NCBI GenBank assembly: GCA_030161315.1
Contig: BSQW01000008.1
Span: 3,906,001-3,970,000 of the forward strand
DNA length: 64,000 bases
Direction: 5' to 3'
DNA from: Eutrema japonicum
Taxonomy: Eukaryota > Streptophyta > Magnoliopsida > Brassicales > Brassicaceae
Both the position numbers and the translations under genes were made by a program. The notes under the pieces are model-generated. The model was not told the origin of the DNA and did not search any database. It saw only the letters and a program-made list of their open reading frames with translations. The number at the start of each line of letters is the position of its first letter. Position 1 is the first letter of the stretch. Of the stretch, positions 22,837 to 36,414 are shown in pieces.

Positions 22837-24482
22837 TGTGAAGAGAAGTCAAGCCCAAGTCCATTGTTGTTCCAAGAAGTAATCAAATGTCAAAGAAGGC
22901 CCATGAGTTTAGGGTTTACAACAAGTGTTATCATATAAATACTTATGTTATGTAATTGGAAAAGCTTAACCTTGAGAGTTGCCTCTTTGAGCAACTCTTC
23001 TTCTTCCATTTTATGAATATCAATCTAAAACTCTTTTGATCTTGGTGACAACTTAAAAGCTTCTTCCTTTCTTTAGTTTCTTGCATCTAAATAAAGCTCT
23101 CATGAGCTATTTATATCTCAATCTTGTTTTCTATGTTTCTCCTTAAGCTCTTTTAGAGAATGAATAAGTTTGCTTTGCAATTGCTTTCATGGTATCAGAG
23201 CTTCAGTCGATCTAGGATCTCTAAGTTCTCATCTTTCTTCTAGCTTATGCTGGTTTTAACGATCGGAGATTTGTGGGTTAAAACAAAAAAAATCCCACCG
23301 ACAAAAAAAAAAAAAAAAAAAATGTTTCAAGACTTGTTGGAGCTCTCATCTTCCCTGGTGCCGGTTATAAGATTCGTTGCTTTGTTTTCCTTCTGCTGCA
23401 TCAATTTCTGTGATTCCAGCCTTGCATCCACTCGATCTGCGGAAGGTCGAGACACAGAACATGAGCTCCTGATGTTGCATCTTCAACTCAAGGATTTGAA
23501 ACAGAGAAGTTACGGGCTAGCCTTCACAGAAATGGGGCCCGATCTCCCACTCCCACTCGTTGAGGAAACTGAAAGCAGCGGTTCCAAATGGTATGTTCTG
23601 ATTTTACTAGTTGAAGTGAGAGTAACAGTTTTAGTTTCTGGGATTTGTTGCTGGAATTGCTTAATCTGAGGGAAAAGGAATAGGTTGGTCTTGGGTTTGA
23701 TATTGATGATTGCGGATTCAAGTATCAGTCAAATTCTATGGCAATTACAAGGTGTTGTTGAGTGCACTCAAGTTATTCGATGAAATGCCAAAGAAAAAAG
23801 ACAGATTATTTACATGCAGTTTTTTGGTGGCAATTGGATAAGAAGCTTAGAGTGAGTAATGTTTCAATGGTTGTGGTAAGATGACTCTCTTTCATCGTGA
23901 GACAGCTTAGGAGAGTTAAACGGGTAAAGAAACCCGGACTCTTCGTGAGACAAATAGGTCACAAGAACCTGAAAATGTCTCACACTAATGCTTGATTTTA
24001 TGGTGAAGAGAAGTTGCTGGCTACATCACGTTGATCTTGTTACAAGCCCTCTGTTTTCTGTCAAACCATCACATTTGTGCTTCCAAACTTGGCTCCGTTA
24101 TGTTCACCCGCGCCAAGTTTGCGGGGGAGTGTGAAGAGAAGTCAAGCCCAAGTCCATTGTTGTTCCAAGAAGTAATCAAATGTCAAAGAAGGCCCATGAG
24201 TTTAGGGTTTACAACAAGTGTTATCATATAAATACTTATGTTATGTAATTGGAAAAGCTTAACCTTGAGAGTTGCCTCTTTGAGCAACTCTTCTTCTTCC
24301 ATTTTATGAATATCAATCTAAAACTCTTTTGATCTTGGTGACAACTTAAAAGCTTCTTCCTTTCTTTAGTTTCTTGCATCTAAATAAAGCTCTCATGAGC
24401 TATTTATATCTCAATCTTGTTTTCTATGTTTCTCCTTAAGCTCTTTTAGAGAATGAATAAGTTTGCTTTGCAATTGCTTTCA
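22837..24482 (+). mobile_element. Small non-autonomous LTR element, complete
   Basis: Two 353-bp LTRs (22837-23189 and 24130-24482) with no visible difference, each TGTGAAGAG...GCTTTCA. The 5-bp target duplication is perfect: ATACA at 22832-22836 and 24483-24487. The primer binding site TGGTATCAGAGC at 23190-23201 is the initiator-Met type used by many Copia elements. The polypurine tract GCGGGGGAG is at 24121-24129. The 940-bp interior has no gag or pol. Its longest frame (23247-23669) starts in a poly-A/lysine run and resembles nothing I know. It is larger than classic TRIMs (LTRs 100-350 bp) but of that style. It needs enzymes from another element. LTR identity indicates recent movement, so an active helper probably exists in this genome. 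Confidence 0.93.
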
Positions 24483-25554
24483 ATACATACATATACATAC
24501 ACATTCCAGTTGGAAAAATAAACAAATCGAATTAACTAGAGCTCAAGAGTTCCCAAAACATAGAGAAGGTAGTAAACTCTTAAAGGAAATTAGTAGAATT
24601 GGTGTCTAAATTTATTTTGTTTTACCTCTCTTCCACATGATATTAAGGGACATTTATTTCGACAAAAAAGGACATATTTATCATTTTTTGTTTCATTTGT
24701 ATAATTCAAACTTTTATCAAACAAAAGTCGGTTTCTTTGTTTCCAACACATGACGACGTTAAAAAAAAGGACACAAAATTAATAGAGATTTTTGAAGTTG
24801 ATAAAAATCTTGAAGTTGTGTGGCCATTTTGAGATTTGCCAAAGTTAATGGATATAGTCTACAACGTAAAGATTCAAGAACTTGTTCATACCCGTTTGTT
24901 AATTTCTTTAGGAGTAGTGAAATTTTCTCACGACATGGATTCGGTCTATCTATCAGTGTTGCGAAGAATTGGATTTGACCAAATTTATTCGTATAATATT
25001 TGGTCCATCTCGAATGGCAAAAAAGAATGATCATGCATGGTACGACATCTATCTATAAATAGAAGAATCGTGAGTTTCAAGTGTTGGGCTTGCAATTTAA
25101 CTAAACTAAGAAACAGATCAAGAGGAAGTAATATACTAAAATTTTAATATTTTTATCAATCAATATAATATAGTGCAGAGAGATCATGACAAAGGGGAAA
25201 AAACGGATAGTAGGTGAAGTAGTAAAAAAAACTATTGATACTCGAAATGTATATATTTACAATTTACTGAATTTATCATGCTAATATACCAGTTATTTGC
25301 ATTGACCATAACGAATACTTATATTTTTATAAAGCAAATGGCGAATACAAGATGAATAGCCAAGCATTACTTTTGTCTACAATTTTTGTATATTAGTCTT
25401 TCATCTGATTTTTCTAATTTCATGTCACGATTTTGAGCTAAAAAAACTTCAACTATATATACACTTACCCAATTAAAAAAAACTCTTGTTTTATTGGTGA
25501 ACAACTTCACCACTCCTAGGAATCTCACTTAGAGTTTAATTAAAATATAAGAAC
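24483..25554. other. Intergenic, LMK1 3' side
   Basis: AT-rich. It holds a short pre-insertion CATACATATA tract after the LTR element, then the likely LMK1 3' UTR. Minus-strand frames near 24760-25030 are not recognisable. Confidence 0.5.
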
Positions 25555-28500
25555 TTAATCCAAAAGTCCAGTCTTCTCCTCAGCATCAACTTGTGAATGG
25601 ACAGAGGCAGTACAAGGCCCGCTTGTGGAGAAGCTAAGCGTTCTGCTCAGCTCGTTCTGCCAAAAATGGTTCCTCAAGGCTTTAAGCTTCGGGTTAACCG
25701 TTGAGAAGCTCGGATCCGACAGAAGCTCTTGCATCGCTGTCTTTCCTTCTAAGAGACTCACCACTTGAGACATTGTAGGCCTTAGCGTCGGTGACGCGTT
25801 GGTGCACATTAGTGCCACGTTCAGCATCAGCATGGCTTCTTCTTCTGAGTAATCTGAGCCTAACGTTGGATCAACTAGCTCTAGTAAGCATCCTCTCTCT
25901 TGCAAAACGTAAGCCTACATGTATTTGATGCAACAGAGTTACATACTTTGGTTTATTTATATCATTGAGTTTACACTTATTAAGTGGATGAATTGAGAGA
26001 TGAGACTGTTTACCCAATCCAGAAGGTAAACAAATTCCTCGCTTGGCCTAAAGTTTGTGTTACTCTTTCCACTTACGATTTCGAGTGCAACGACGCCGAA
26101 GCTATAAACATCCGCTTTTTCAGTCAAGTAACCACGCATCGCGTATTCGGGAGCCATATAACCTCTACAATGCAAAATGAAAATATCAACAAAAAAAAAT
26201 GTATCCTTAAGAATAAGTCTCTGCTTGAGCTAATAGAGCCTTACACAGTTCCTGCGATACGGGTGCTGATGTGTGTGTTTCCATCATCATTCAGCTTTGC
26301 CAGACCAAAGTCAGAGATTTTGGCGTTGAGATCGCTATCGAGTAACACGTTGCTTGCCTTTATATCTCTATGTACAATCTTTATCCTAGATTCTTCATGG
26401 AGAAATGTGAGTCCTTTAGCTATGCCCAAAAAAATCTTCTTCCTTATTGACCAGCCTAGTTTTAGTCTAGGACTCTCTTCCTTTCCTGAAAAAAGAAAAG
26501 ATTTTGAGCAGTAATTCCACCAGATACATACATACTTTGGCAGTTACAAACTCGGAAAGATAAAAAAATCATACCAAAAAGCGCACGAGATAGACAATTG
26601 TTCTCCAAATACTCATACACCAATATCAATTGGTTCCCTTCAACACAACATCCATATAGCTTCACAAGATTTGGATGTTGTAGAGCTGAGATCATTCCTA
26701 TTTCATTTACAAACTCGCGATTTCCCTGCCTTGATTTTGCGGACAGCTGTTTAACTGCAATCAATTTTCCATCTGACAATACACCCTGCACCAAGACAAG
26801 GCACCACCTTTACCTTTAATATATCTTCCAACATTTTCTATTAAAAAAGTTTCCATATAGAGCTAATGAAGTTGAGGAATACAAGTGAAATTACCTTGTA
26901 AACAGAGCCAAATCCACCTTCACCAATCTTCATGGTTGCATCAAAGTTATCAGTGGCTGCTTTTATCTGTCGTAGAGTGAAAGTTCCAGTTTGAAGATCT
27001 AAACCCCTTAGCTCTGTTCATGTAATCGACAAGTTAAACAATTAAAACGACTTTATACATTAAAAAAAACATCATTAAAAAACTAAAGCTTTAACTAATA
27101 CCTTTGTCAATAGCATTTTTGTCACGCCTTTTTTTCCAGAATATGCCCACTATGATCAACAACAAAACAAGTGTTGCTGCAACAGGTATCCCTGCTTTTA
27201 GCATGATCTCTTTTTTGTCATGATATACCGGAGGTTTGAAATCTGCCACAATCATCAATACGTCAAATGAGATTTCATGATCCATTTTTAAAAAGTGCTA
27301 TAAGAAAAACTTACTGGGTTCCACTGATATAGCTGATATCATAGGACCATAAAATCCTCTAATTGGAATGCCTGTTGTCCCTTTTCCAGCCCATCGCAAG
27401 CCGATCTTCAGATTATGGTCCGTTACATTCACCAGAAACGATTTTATGATTGGCTTACCCGATCCACCAGCTGCTTCTTGAATATTGAAGTTTTTAATCA
27501 CTAACTTATCCTGTGAGAAGATAAATAAGTTAAGTAAATAATACAATATGTTATCTGCAGAGTAACTAAGAGACTACCTGAACATAAATATCGAAAAAGC
27601 GTTTGCCGAGACTGTAAAATGTATTGCCATCGGTAAAGGTGATCTCAGCAAAGTGGAGTTTGACAGTGTAGTTCCCATTTCCGAGACAGAGTCCGTAGTA
27701 AGTCAATGATAAAGGAGAGACTCGAGCTGTCCTGTAAAGCTCAGAGCTGGGAGACGAAGCATTAACTGATAATCTGGATGTGTTGTGCGCAATGTAATCA
27801 TCAGCATCATCATTATTGTCCATGAAGTTCCCGGTGCTGCTATACGCCCAGTGATCATCAGGCGCATGGAAGAACATAGAAGCGCCTTCGGAATTTACGT
27901 CAGCCTCATATGTTATTCCTTTATCCAATTTTACTTCACCTCCTCCGCAGTTTATGTACAATTTATATTTATCTACAAGAAAATTTCATTTTTAATCAAG
28001 AACAATGATCTGATACGCATTTATTTCACCTGTTAATAGGTTGGACCAGATTTATGATGAAAACAACACAAGCATTACTGTTGCTTACGGTCTCTCTTAG
28101 GATGAAGACAAGGGAAGTGCTGAAGATAACAGGATGAATCCTTGTGTCTAAAACATCAAATTCAGAGGGAAAACACAGAGACCTTCTTCGGTCAGATAAC
28201 TAAACATAACTGAAAAGACGGCTAAGAACAAAGTCATGAGCATCAATCAGTTTACTTAAAAGAGCCATTTGTATACAGAGAGAGAGTTTATTACGATTTA
28301 TTCCCCGTGAAGAAGCTTTCCACCCAATTCCTAGAAAACGAAGCAAACCATTGTTGTTTCTGCCAAGGTATGAACAAAGTATTCTGAATATAAGAGTAGA
28401 TTAGATTAACTTACAAAGTAACTCGGTTACAATCACCAGTGAGAATTGAACTTGCATCAGTAAAGTTGTTGTAAGAAACATCTCTGCACATCAAGAAGAA

Positions 28501-31500
28501 CAAATACAGTTTTTGAAATCTGTGTTAAGTTGGTGCAATGGAAATTGAGCAGAGATATGTATTCGTACACTTTTTTGTTTCCTCCAACAAAGGAGTTTGG
28601 AATAGCTCCTGTCAGCTTGTTTCCTGTCAAATAACTGAAAGATAATATTTAGGAATACTTTCATGATTAGGAAAAAATATTCTAAACTAATTTTTCATTT
28701 GCCCTTAGCGACGCACTTACATGAAATCGGCTTTCTTCATATTTTCAAACGATGACGGAATCTCACCAGTTAGGAGATTAAAACTGAGGTCACTACACAG
28801 TAAACATGATAAACTTACAGAGTTCAATCTCAAGGAAATATAAAAAGCTCTACTTTGGTCAGCGTATGTATATACATGACTTACAGTGTTTTGAGATTCT
28901 TCAGATGCCCAATATACTTCGGAATTGGGCCATTTAAATTGCATTTTCTCAATATCCTGCATTGGAGGTTGAATGAAAACGTTTTCTAGCAAACTTATAC
29001 TTCTTAGACAGCACAAGAGTTGTATGTTTTTAACTCACAGTGTCTTGATAGACTTCAAATTATTCAATGGAGGGATGGAAGACAGTTTGCCTCTTAAATC
29101 GCTAATCCTCCTGTCAAAGAAAAACTATGATGATGAATGTTCTTGTGTCATTGTTTCACGAGGAAATCAATTCGAAAAGAAGTAGTTTGTCAATGGCTTA
29201 CAGGTCGGTCAAGCTGGTCAAGGCAGAAATACTGGAAGGTATAGGACCATCCAAACCTGAACCATGCATCTGCCTGCAAAAACACCGTCTTTGGTTTGTA
29301 TTTCTTTCTTGAGGACATGCAAGTACTTGTGGAGAAAGAAATAAAAATCTTACAGTTTCATTATTCTTGTCCAATTGCCGATAAAATCTGGTATTCGTCC
29401 ACTGAAGTTATTATCACTTATCCTCCTACAATCCCGGAAATACAATAAAGAAATTATCCAACAAGGCCTAAATCAGTTTATTTGCTGTTAGTCATATCAA
29501 CTATGTAACACTGAAATCTCTTACATATCAGTCATGTTCTTGAGCAATCCAAGTTCTTCGGGCAATGGTCCAGTGAAAGCATTTGAAGGAAGATGACTGA
29601 GGCAAAAACAGAGATGTCTTGTGATATTTGTTGTCCATAACGAGTGAGAAAACATTACTACATGTGGTTACCAATTGTGGGTTTGTTCAATGTCTATATA
29701 TAGATAAACTTACAGCCTCTCCAAATGAATCATCTTTCTAATATCACGAGGGATTTGTCCTGAAAACTGATTTCCTTCGAGGCTCCTGCATAGTTTCAAA
29801 TGATGAACACATTCAAATATACATAAATAGCTCTAAAACTCTAGAATCATAATGCAATATTTTTAAACAACAACATACAGGTTTTTGAGGGTTGTAAGGC
29901 GGGTTAAGACTGTCGGAAATGGACCAGACAGTCTGTTCCCCATGAAAGATCTGTGTATGTACATCAAAGACGAGAGTTATTGAAAATAAAAAATAAAAAG
30001 ATGATATTTCAATTCATTACAGAAGCAAGATAGAAGATCTTACAAATCTTCTAAGCGCATAGAAGCCCATTCCTTTGGAATGGAACCAGTTAGATAGTTA
30101 CGGCTAAGGTCTCTGCACCAGATTGTACGTGTTAAGAACCATTTATATGATTTAACTCTAAAAAAAAGTATGAAAATCTGAAAGCTTTGATCACTTACAA
30201 AACTTTGAGGTGACGAAGCTTAGAGAACTCTGGAGGGACAATGCCTGTTAAGTTCTGCGACTTCAGAGCTCTGCGACAATAAACCGGATATGACCGGATA
30301 TAGGATTACGATTTACCCACAGGCCACAGATATATATATATATATGATCAGTAATAATAACCCTAAATAATTTCGTTAATTTGACAACTGATAATGAAAC
30401 AAACATCTTCAAAACTTTTGGGGGCTTATTTTCTACATTATGTAAAAATGAACATTACTGGTTAATGAAAACATTTTCAAATCATCCACTAGTTAAGTAG
30501 ATGTTATAAAATCATATTCATATACAGTATCTATAATGATTTCAAAAAAAAAAAAAATGAAACATTCCAAAAAACTTAAATTTATCAAAAACTTTTTACA
30601 ACAAAAAATAATAACAAGAAATATTATTTTTGGATTTTATGTATCAATTTATGTGGTCTTTATAGATGAATATTAAGCCCGCTCAAAGTTCTAGTAAGCG
30701 AGAGTAAACGCGTTATTTTCTTTTGAATCGTTTCATTAGCTTTGGTCAACGATCCGCTGCCACGTCCAGTCTGGCAAGTAAACTTGTCGTCACAAAGAGA
30801 AGTAATTAGTGCTTTCTTGTCGATTGTATTTGTGACCAATATCACAACCGTGTTAGCTTACAAGATCCCTTTTATTACTAAAATAAGTAAAAATGTGCTG
30901 ATGAAATTCCTCAATATTCCATGAAAAAGCCAATCCTAACTGTGAAATCTCAATACTTTCTTTTTAGCATTTTAACATCTTCATCTCAATACTTGTTTAT
31001 TTACTGGTTTCACTGATGATCAAAACCAATGTACAGTTTTGATCACCGACACCAATACTAGACTAAAAGAGATATTTGTTGTATATACCAAATTAAAATG
31101 GGTAAAAAAATAAAGAAGATAAGGGGAAGAAGAAGAAGAAGAGACTACTTACATTCTGGTGACGTGGCAAGGCGAGTTATGAGGAGGCGAGGAGGAGCAA
31201 TCACAAGTGATATTACTCTCAAACTCTTTGGTTGTGTAAGTCGTAACAATCCAATTGCCTTGACCACTACATGGATCTTTTTCAAAGTTCCAATCTTTCT
31301 TCCCTATCTTCTTCCCTATCTCCTTTAGTGCTCTCACTTCCCAATTTCAGTTAAAACAGACAATCATCATCATCAAAGATTATGAAAGTGCTTTGATTTC
31401 CAAAATACCCAGAAGGCGATATAGAGATATACGAGAGAAAAAGGACGAATCTTTTGTTTAATTTCCTAGTAGTTCGTACCTTCAGCCTCGTGGAGTTTTT

Positions 31501-31582
31501 TGTTGTCGGAAAATCCAAGACGCCCGTGGAAAATCAATGTGAAGATGATGATGATGAAATACTTGCGACGAAAAGAAATCAT
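25555..31582 (-). CDS. LMK1: LRR receptor-like kinase with malectin domain (LMK1 type), 1015 aa
   Basis: 24 exons, all GT-AG and in phase: 31582-31480, 31336-31153, 30270-30199, 30112-30044, 29950-29879, 29785-29714, 29596-29525, 29425-29354, 29273-29202, 29110-29039, 28956-28885, 28792-28721, 28634-28569, 28483-28415, 28330-28295, 28147-28089, 27972-27578, 27510-27315, 27242-27102, 27013-26895, 26785-26575, 26485-26245, 26164-26014, 25914-25555. It has a signal peptide (ISFRRKYFIIIIFTLIF), a Cys-containing cap, and one leucine-rich repeat per 66-72 nt exon (about residues 95-380). Next are a malectin domain from about 411 (YINCGGGEV), a membrane helix near 625-645 (VAATLVLLLIIVGIFW followed by KKRR), and a kinase with GEGGFGSVYK, VHRDIKASN, SDFGLAKL and APEYA. 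The catalytic residues look intact. This is LRR subfamily VIII-2; Arabidopsis LMK1 (At1g07650) can trigger cell death. The length fits the family. Confidence 0.93.
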
Positions 31583-32543
31583 CTTTTCAAAAAGAATACT
31601 AAAATATTGTTGAATCACTTCTCCGATAAAGCTTGTAAGAGATATAGAGAGAAAGACATATGGGAATGGTAATGAGCTTATGGACCACTTCCAGTCGTCA
31701 AATATTTAACTATAGATGCTGTGTACTTTGTGATGTTATTTTATTTACTAGATTAGAAGTAATAGTACAACTTTTCATTAAAATTATATTATAAATTAAA
31801 ATTTCTTATCTCAAATATTTTGTTTTCTAAAATCGATTGAATACCAAAATAAAGCTAATTTTTACACAAATTAACCAACAAAAAAACCTAAGTATAAAAC
31901 TTTCAAAAATATTTGTAGAAATCTCGGATACATGTTGAAAAATCGTCGCAAAAATACAACTTTTTTTTTACTCGTGTCATGTCGGTTGTTTCATATCGTA
32001 TTAAATTATTTATGATAATTTTTCAAAGTTCCATGATTATTGATACTATTGGTCTGTCTATATTGGTTCAAAGGCATGTGTTAATAAGGTATGGATGTTG
32101 TTGAGCCATTCCTTTTTATTTCCCTTGGGAAATATGAGTAAGTAAATGCTAAACTATTCCTCGCCCATAGGCCCCCTAGATTTCTTTCAACTATATTTTT
32201 ATTGGGGTTTTTTTTCTTGTCACAATTTTTAAAAAATAAATAAAGCTAGAGCAAAACAAATAACAATCATAAAACAAGAATGGGTTAATCTATTTACATT
32301 TCGAAGATTCGACTTTCTACCAGTGACCACGACGAGATTAGTCTATCTTTTGTTTAAGGTTTTGTTCGGTCGTTAGAAAAGAAGTGTTTTCTTTTGTGTT
32401 AAAAATACAAAAATTTAAAATATTAAATTTGGTTTTTATCAGTTCATATATATGTTTAATTGATTCATGTAAAATATTTAGCCGGCAAACAATAAAAAAG
32501 GGGAGTTCGAAATTTATATATAGGATATCTTTCTCCCGATATC
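31583..32543. other. Intergenic upstream of LMK1
   Basis: The LMK1 promoter and 5' UTR should lie here, with pyrimidine-rich sense-strand sequence near 31600-31670. The rest is AT-rich and no other gene is seen. Confidence 0.5.
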
Positions 32544-33194
32544 CATTGGCGGACTTATAAACTATTTTTACCGGAATCAAAATATATATATTAGATATAA
32601 ATTAACTATCTAAAATATCTTAACATAATAAATTTTACATTTTTTCTTCATTTTTCTTTATATCTTGCATATATTTTACTTATGATTTGTTTATATTCTA
32701 CTTATTTTTGAATTTTAACAAAAAAATATTTTAACATAATACAATATATATAAATAATAGAGTTTTGCATACTGATTTTGAATTTTTAAAAATAAGATCA
32801 AATAATTTTAGGTGACACTATTAAAATAAAAGTATATATTGCTAAAACACTAATTTGAGAAAAAATACTTAATTGATAATAATACAAAAATGAAAAGAAA
32901 CAAAAAAATTTCGTTAAAATTGATGAGCATAATGAGAAAACAATTTTATTTTACTTTGGTGAGTAGATACATTAAAGATGAAAAGAACTGATTTATGGAA
33001 ATCTAAAAGGTAAATAGATAATTGTTTATTGAATAAAACAAAAATATGTAATTTTAGAAAGAAAAAAACAAGAAAGAACAAATATTTAAAAAATGTCATG
33101 TGGGTCATTCGAACTCAGTAAAGATGGGTCAATGCTCGTTGTTTAAACCATTTGACCAAAAAAAATGATAAAAATGAACTAGTATTTTTGTTTA
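32544..33194 (+). repeat. hAT-like repeat, copy A (incomplete)
   Basis: It begins CATTGGCGGAC and matches 40035-40686 in the same orientation with small differences, ending at GAACTAGTATTTTTGTTT. No matching right end is visible; the 65 bases after it lead into the CACTA element. Confidence 0.75.
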
Positions 33195-33280
33195 AATTTT
33201 GGTTGGTATAAATTTTGTTAGTTCTTATCATTTTTTTGTTTAAGTAGATATATTCTTGCACTACAAGAAAACAGGTGGAA

Positions 33281-33650
33281 ATCCGACGGAAATTCCGACG
33301 GCAATAATTCCGTCGGAAATTTCCGACGGATTTCCGACTAACTTCTCATCCGTCGGACATCCGTCGGAATTCCGTCGGAAATATTAACCCGTCGAAAATC
33401 CGTCGGAAATTCCGACGGATTTCCGACGACAATAATCCGTCGGACACTTTCCGACGGATTTCCGACGACTTTTTGACGCTGCCGACGGATTTCCGACGAC
33501 GTTCATCCGTCGCGGATTTCCGACGGATTTCCGACGGATATCCGACGGATGTCCGACGGATATCCGACAGATGCCGACATGGCTGCCGACATGGTTGCCG
33601 ACATCGATAATATCTGCTTTATATCCGTCGGAAATCCGTCGGAAAAGGAC
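33281..33650 (+). repeat. Left subterminal CCGACGG array of the CACTA element
   Basis: About 25 CCGTCGG or CCGACGG words, often arranged as ATCCGTCGGAAAT with inverted partners. These are candidate TnpA binding sites. Confidence 0.85.
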
Positions 33651-33694
33651 AAAATTTTCCTTATAAAACATTTCCCACGTGGTTAGAAGAAATT

Positions 33695-34386
33695 GTGAGA
33701 TTTCCACTAGCAACCGTGCAGTCACATGTGATGTATAGCACACGGGGGTACGCTTTTAAGATTCTTCGGGATGATAGGAGTGCTACAACATCAGATTACG
33801 GTGTATCAACTCAGTCAGGTGATCTTGTATACTATGGTGTCGTACGTGAGATTTTCGATGTTCAGTACCCGGGAATGCTCGGTCTAAGATGTGTTGCATT
33901 TTTATGCGACTGGAACGACCCATTAGTAGGAAGCGGTGTGCGACACGACCAATTTGGTGTTACATCATTACATAGCAGAAGAAAACTCCAGAGATACGAG
34001 CCATTTGTACTTGCATCACAAGCAGACCAGGTTTGTATTTCTTTTACGTTAATTTTTAATTAAGTTTTGTTGCATTCCCGTGGTTAAATTTGTACATGGT
34101 GTAGGTATGCTACATTCCCTATCCGCGGGTGACAAACAAGCAAGACCCGTGGGTTACAGTCACATCGATAAACCCGAGAGGTAGAGTTCATGGGATGTCT
34201 GATCATGAACCCCTCCAACAAAGCTCTGTAGGTTTGGGTTCAATCGAGCATTCCCTTGAGGTCGACCTTGTCGTTGATTTCACCATACAGTCAGACGATC
34301 GAGTATTTGAGGATTCAGAAGAAGAATTTGACGAATTTGGGGAACCTTCCGATTCAGGAGAATCATATTACTCATCATCGGATTGA
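33695..34386 (+). pseudogene. C-terminal remnant of CACTA transposase (DUF4216 type)
   Basis: Two exons, about 33695-34030 and 34105-34386, joined in phase. The product includes MYSTRGYAFKILRDD, GDLVYYGVVREIFDVQYPG and a C-terminal acidic tail ending YYSSSD. This matches the region after the catalytic part of plant En/Spm TnpD/TNP2 proteins, where DUF4216 lies. The upstream catalytic core is absent: the sequence 5' of it is the subterminal repeat array. The ATG at 33695 is not a proven start. It is a deletion remnant unless transcribed as a short peptide. Confidence 0.7.
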
Positions 34387-34552
34387 CAGTAGTTTTAATT
34401 ATAAAATTTGCACCGTAAAATATGTACATATATTTGAACTAGAAGTGTAATGTGTAATATATCAGTTATGTCGAAGTTTTATAAAGTTAGACATTTGATT
34501 AAGTGTAACAAAATTGTAATTTGGCAACAAAAAAAATATTATAACTTCTATA

Positions 34553-35120
34553 TAAATTCTATATAACACATTTTCTTGATGTATATACAAGGTTACCTTT
34601 TTATATACATCATACAAGTGTTTGTAAACTTTTGCCACAAAAAAAACCTATACTCTATACCCTAAACAAGATTTTTAAATATCCGTCGGAAATCCGTCGG
34701 ACATTTCCGACGGCTTTCCGACGGATTTAGCTGCCTCGGATAAAACCTGGGTTATATCCGAGGGATCGATTTTTTAGCCGATGCAACTCAATCCGTCGGA
34801 AATCCGTCGGAAATTTCCGACGGATTTCCGACGGATTGAGTTGAGCCCGTCGGAAATCCGTCGGAAATTTCCGACGGATTTCCGACGGATTCAGTTGCAT
34901 CGGCTAAAAAATCGATCCCTCGGATATAACCCAGATTCAACTAAATCCGTCGGAAATCCGTCGGAAATTTCCGACGGATTTCCGACGGATATTTAAAAAT
35001 CTTGTTTAGGGTATAGGGTATAGGTTTTTTTTTGTGGCAAAAGTTTACAAACACTTGTATGATGTATATAAAATAGGTTAACCTTGTATATATATCAAGA
35101 AAATGTGTTATATAGATTTT
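34553..35120 (+). repeat. 568-bp imperfect inverted repeat nested in the CACTA element
   Basis: The left arm (from 34553, CTATATAACACATTTTCTTG) is the reverse complement of the right arm (to 35120) over more than 230 bases, with few differences. The arms include TTTGCCACAAAA, a CCTAAACAAG block and the CCGTCGG repeats, and the centre is near 34835. Transcription would give a long hairpin RNA. It could be a foldback/MITE-like insertion or a rearranged end of a related CACTA element. Confidence 0.85.
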
Positions 35121-35334
35121 AAAATTTTTGATGGAAGTGTTTGTATAAGTTATAGTATAAGATATAGTTGATTTATGTGAAACGATATGTTTTGATGTTG
35201 TATAATTTTTAAACTAATGCAAACCCTTTAATATTGATGAACTTAATATATTTATTGAATGAAACATGTAAATAACATGTCCCTAAATCATATAAAGAAA
35301 CCCTAAACCCTAAACCCCAAATATACCCTAAATC

Positions 35335-35660
35335 CGTCGGAAATCCGTCGGAAATTTCCGACGGATTTCCGACGGATATGAAAAATAGACACGTGTTTGT
35401 TGACTGACCAATCGAAAAACATGCAAGGAATATACCTTATCCGTCGGAAATTTCCGACGGATTTCCGACGGATGCGAAAAATTAGACACGTGCATGTTGA
35501 CTGAGTCCTTATCTTCTCCAATCCGTCGGAAATCCGTCGGAAATTTCCGACGGATTTCCGACGGATTTAGATATTTTCGAGACCGCGGGAATATCAACCG
35601 CGTAAATGAAATTATTTTTCGAAATCCGACGGATTTCCGACGGATTTCCGACGGCCATCG
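35335..35660 (+). repeat. Internal CCGTCGG repeat blocks
   Basis: Four blocks of (A)TCCGTCGGAAAT with inverted copies, separated by 45-70 bases of unique sequence. The palindrome CCGTCGGAAATTTCCGACGG occurs intact in several blocks. They lie between the inverted repeat and the TnpA-like gene, so they may serve as its promoter region. Confidence 0.8.
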
Positions 35661-36414
35661 AATTATATCGAAGAAACGTAAGTTTTTTTTCTTATTTCTC
35701 TCTTCTTCCTCTCTCTCTTCCGTCGCTTCTTCTTCCTCTTCTCTCAAAATTTCTCTAATCGAAAATCTCTTCTTCTCCCTCTTATCTTCTTCTACTTCAC
35801 AATTTCAGTTTTTATCTTCAATTCATAATATTTTATAACTAATAAAAACATTTTTCAAATATTTCTATATATTTAAAAAATTGTTAAAATATTTTTTAAA
35901 TTTGAAAAACGTTTTTATAATATGTGTATATATTAAAATCCTTTATAATATTTTATAACTAATAAAAACGTTTTTCAAATATTTCTATATATTTAAAAAA
36001 TTGTTAAAATATTTTTTAAATTTGAAAAACGTTTTTTATAATATGTGTATATATTAAAATCCTTTGTAATATTTTATAACTAATAAAAACGTTTTTAATA
36101 TATTTCTATATATTTAAGTTGATGTTAAAATATTTTTTTAATAATACAAACCTTTTTCAAATATTATTTTAGAAATAAAATCGTTTTAAATATTTTTTAT
36201 AGTAATAAAACGTTTTCTAAATATTTTTATATATTAAAACTGATTTTAAAATATTTTAGCAAATTTTGTAATTTTTTGAAATATTTGAATTTTTAGTAAA
36301 CTTTGAATTTTTCGGAAACTGTGAATTTCCGGATAATTTGAATTTTTCCTAAATTTTTTTCCGGAACTTTTGAATTTATTGTTAATTTACTAACAATTTT
36401 ACCGTTTTCCGCAG

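Noticed and set aside
22604..22864. Exon-like minus-strand stretch (VQRLRSKLLHRYKKLKRG)
   Set aside because: About 35 residues, no recognised family, no neighbouring exons, and the frame runs into the LTR element.
23247..23669. Protein gene inside the small LTR element
   Set aside because: The frame starts in a poly-A run coding lysines and lacks any gag/pol motif; treated as non-coding interior.
24759..25034. Overlapping frames on both strands near 24.9 kb
   Set aside because: They overlap each other, are AT-rich, and have no recognisable domains.
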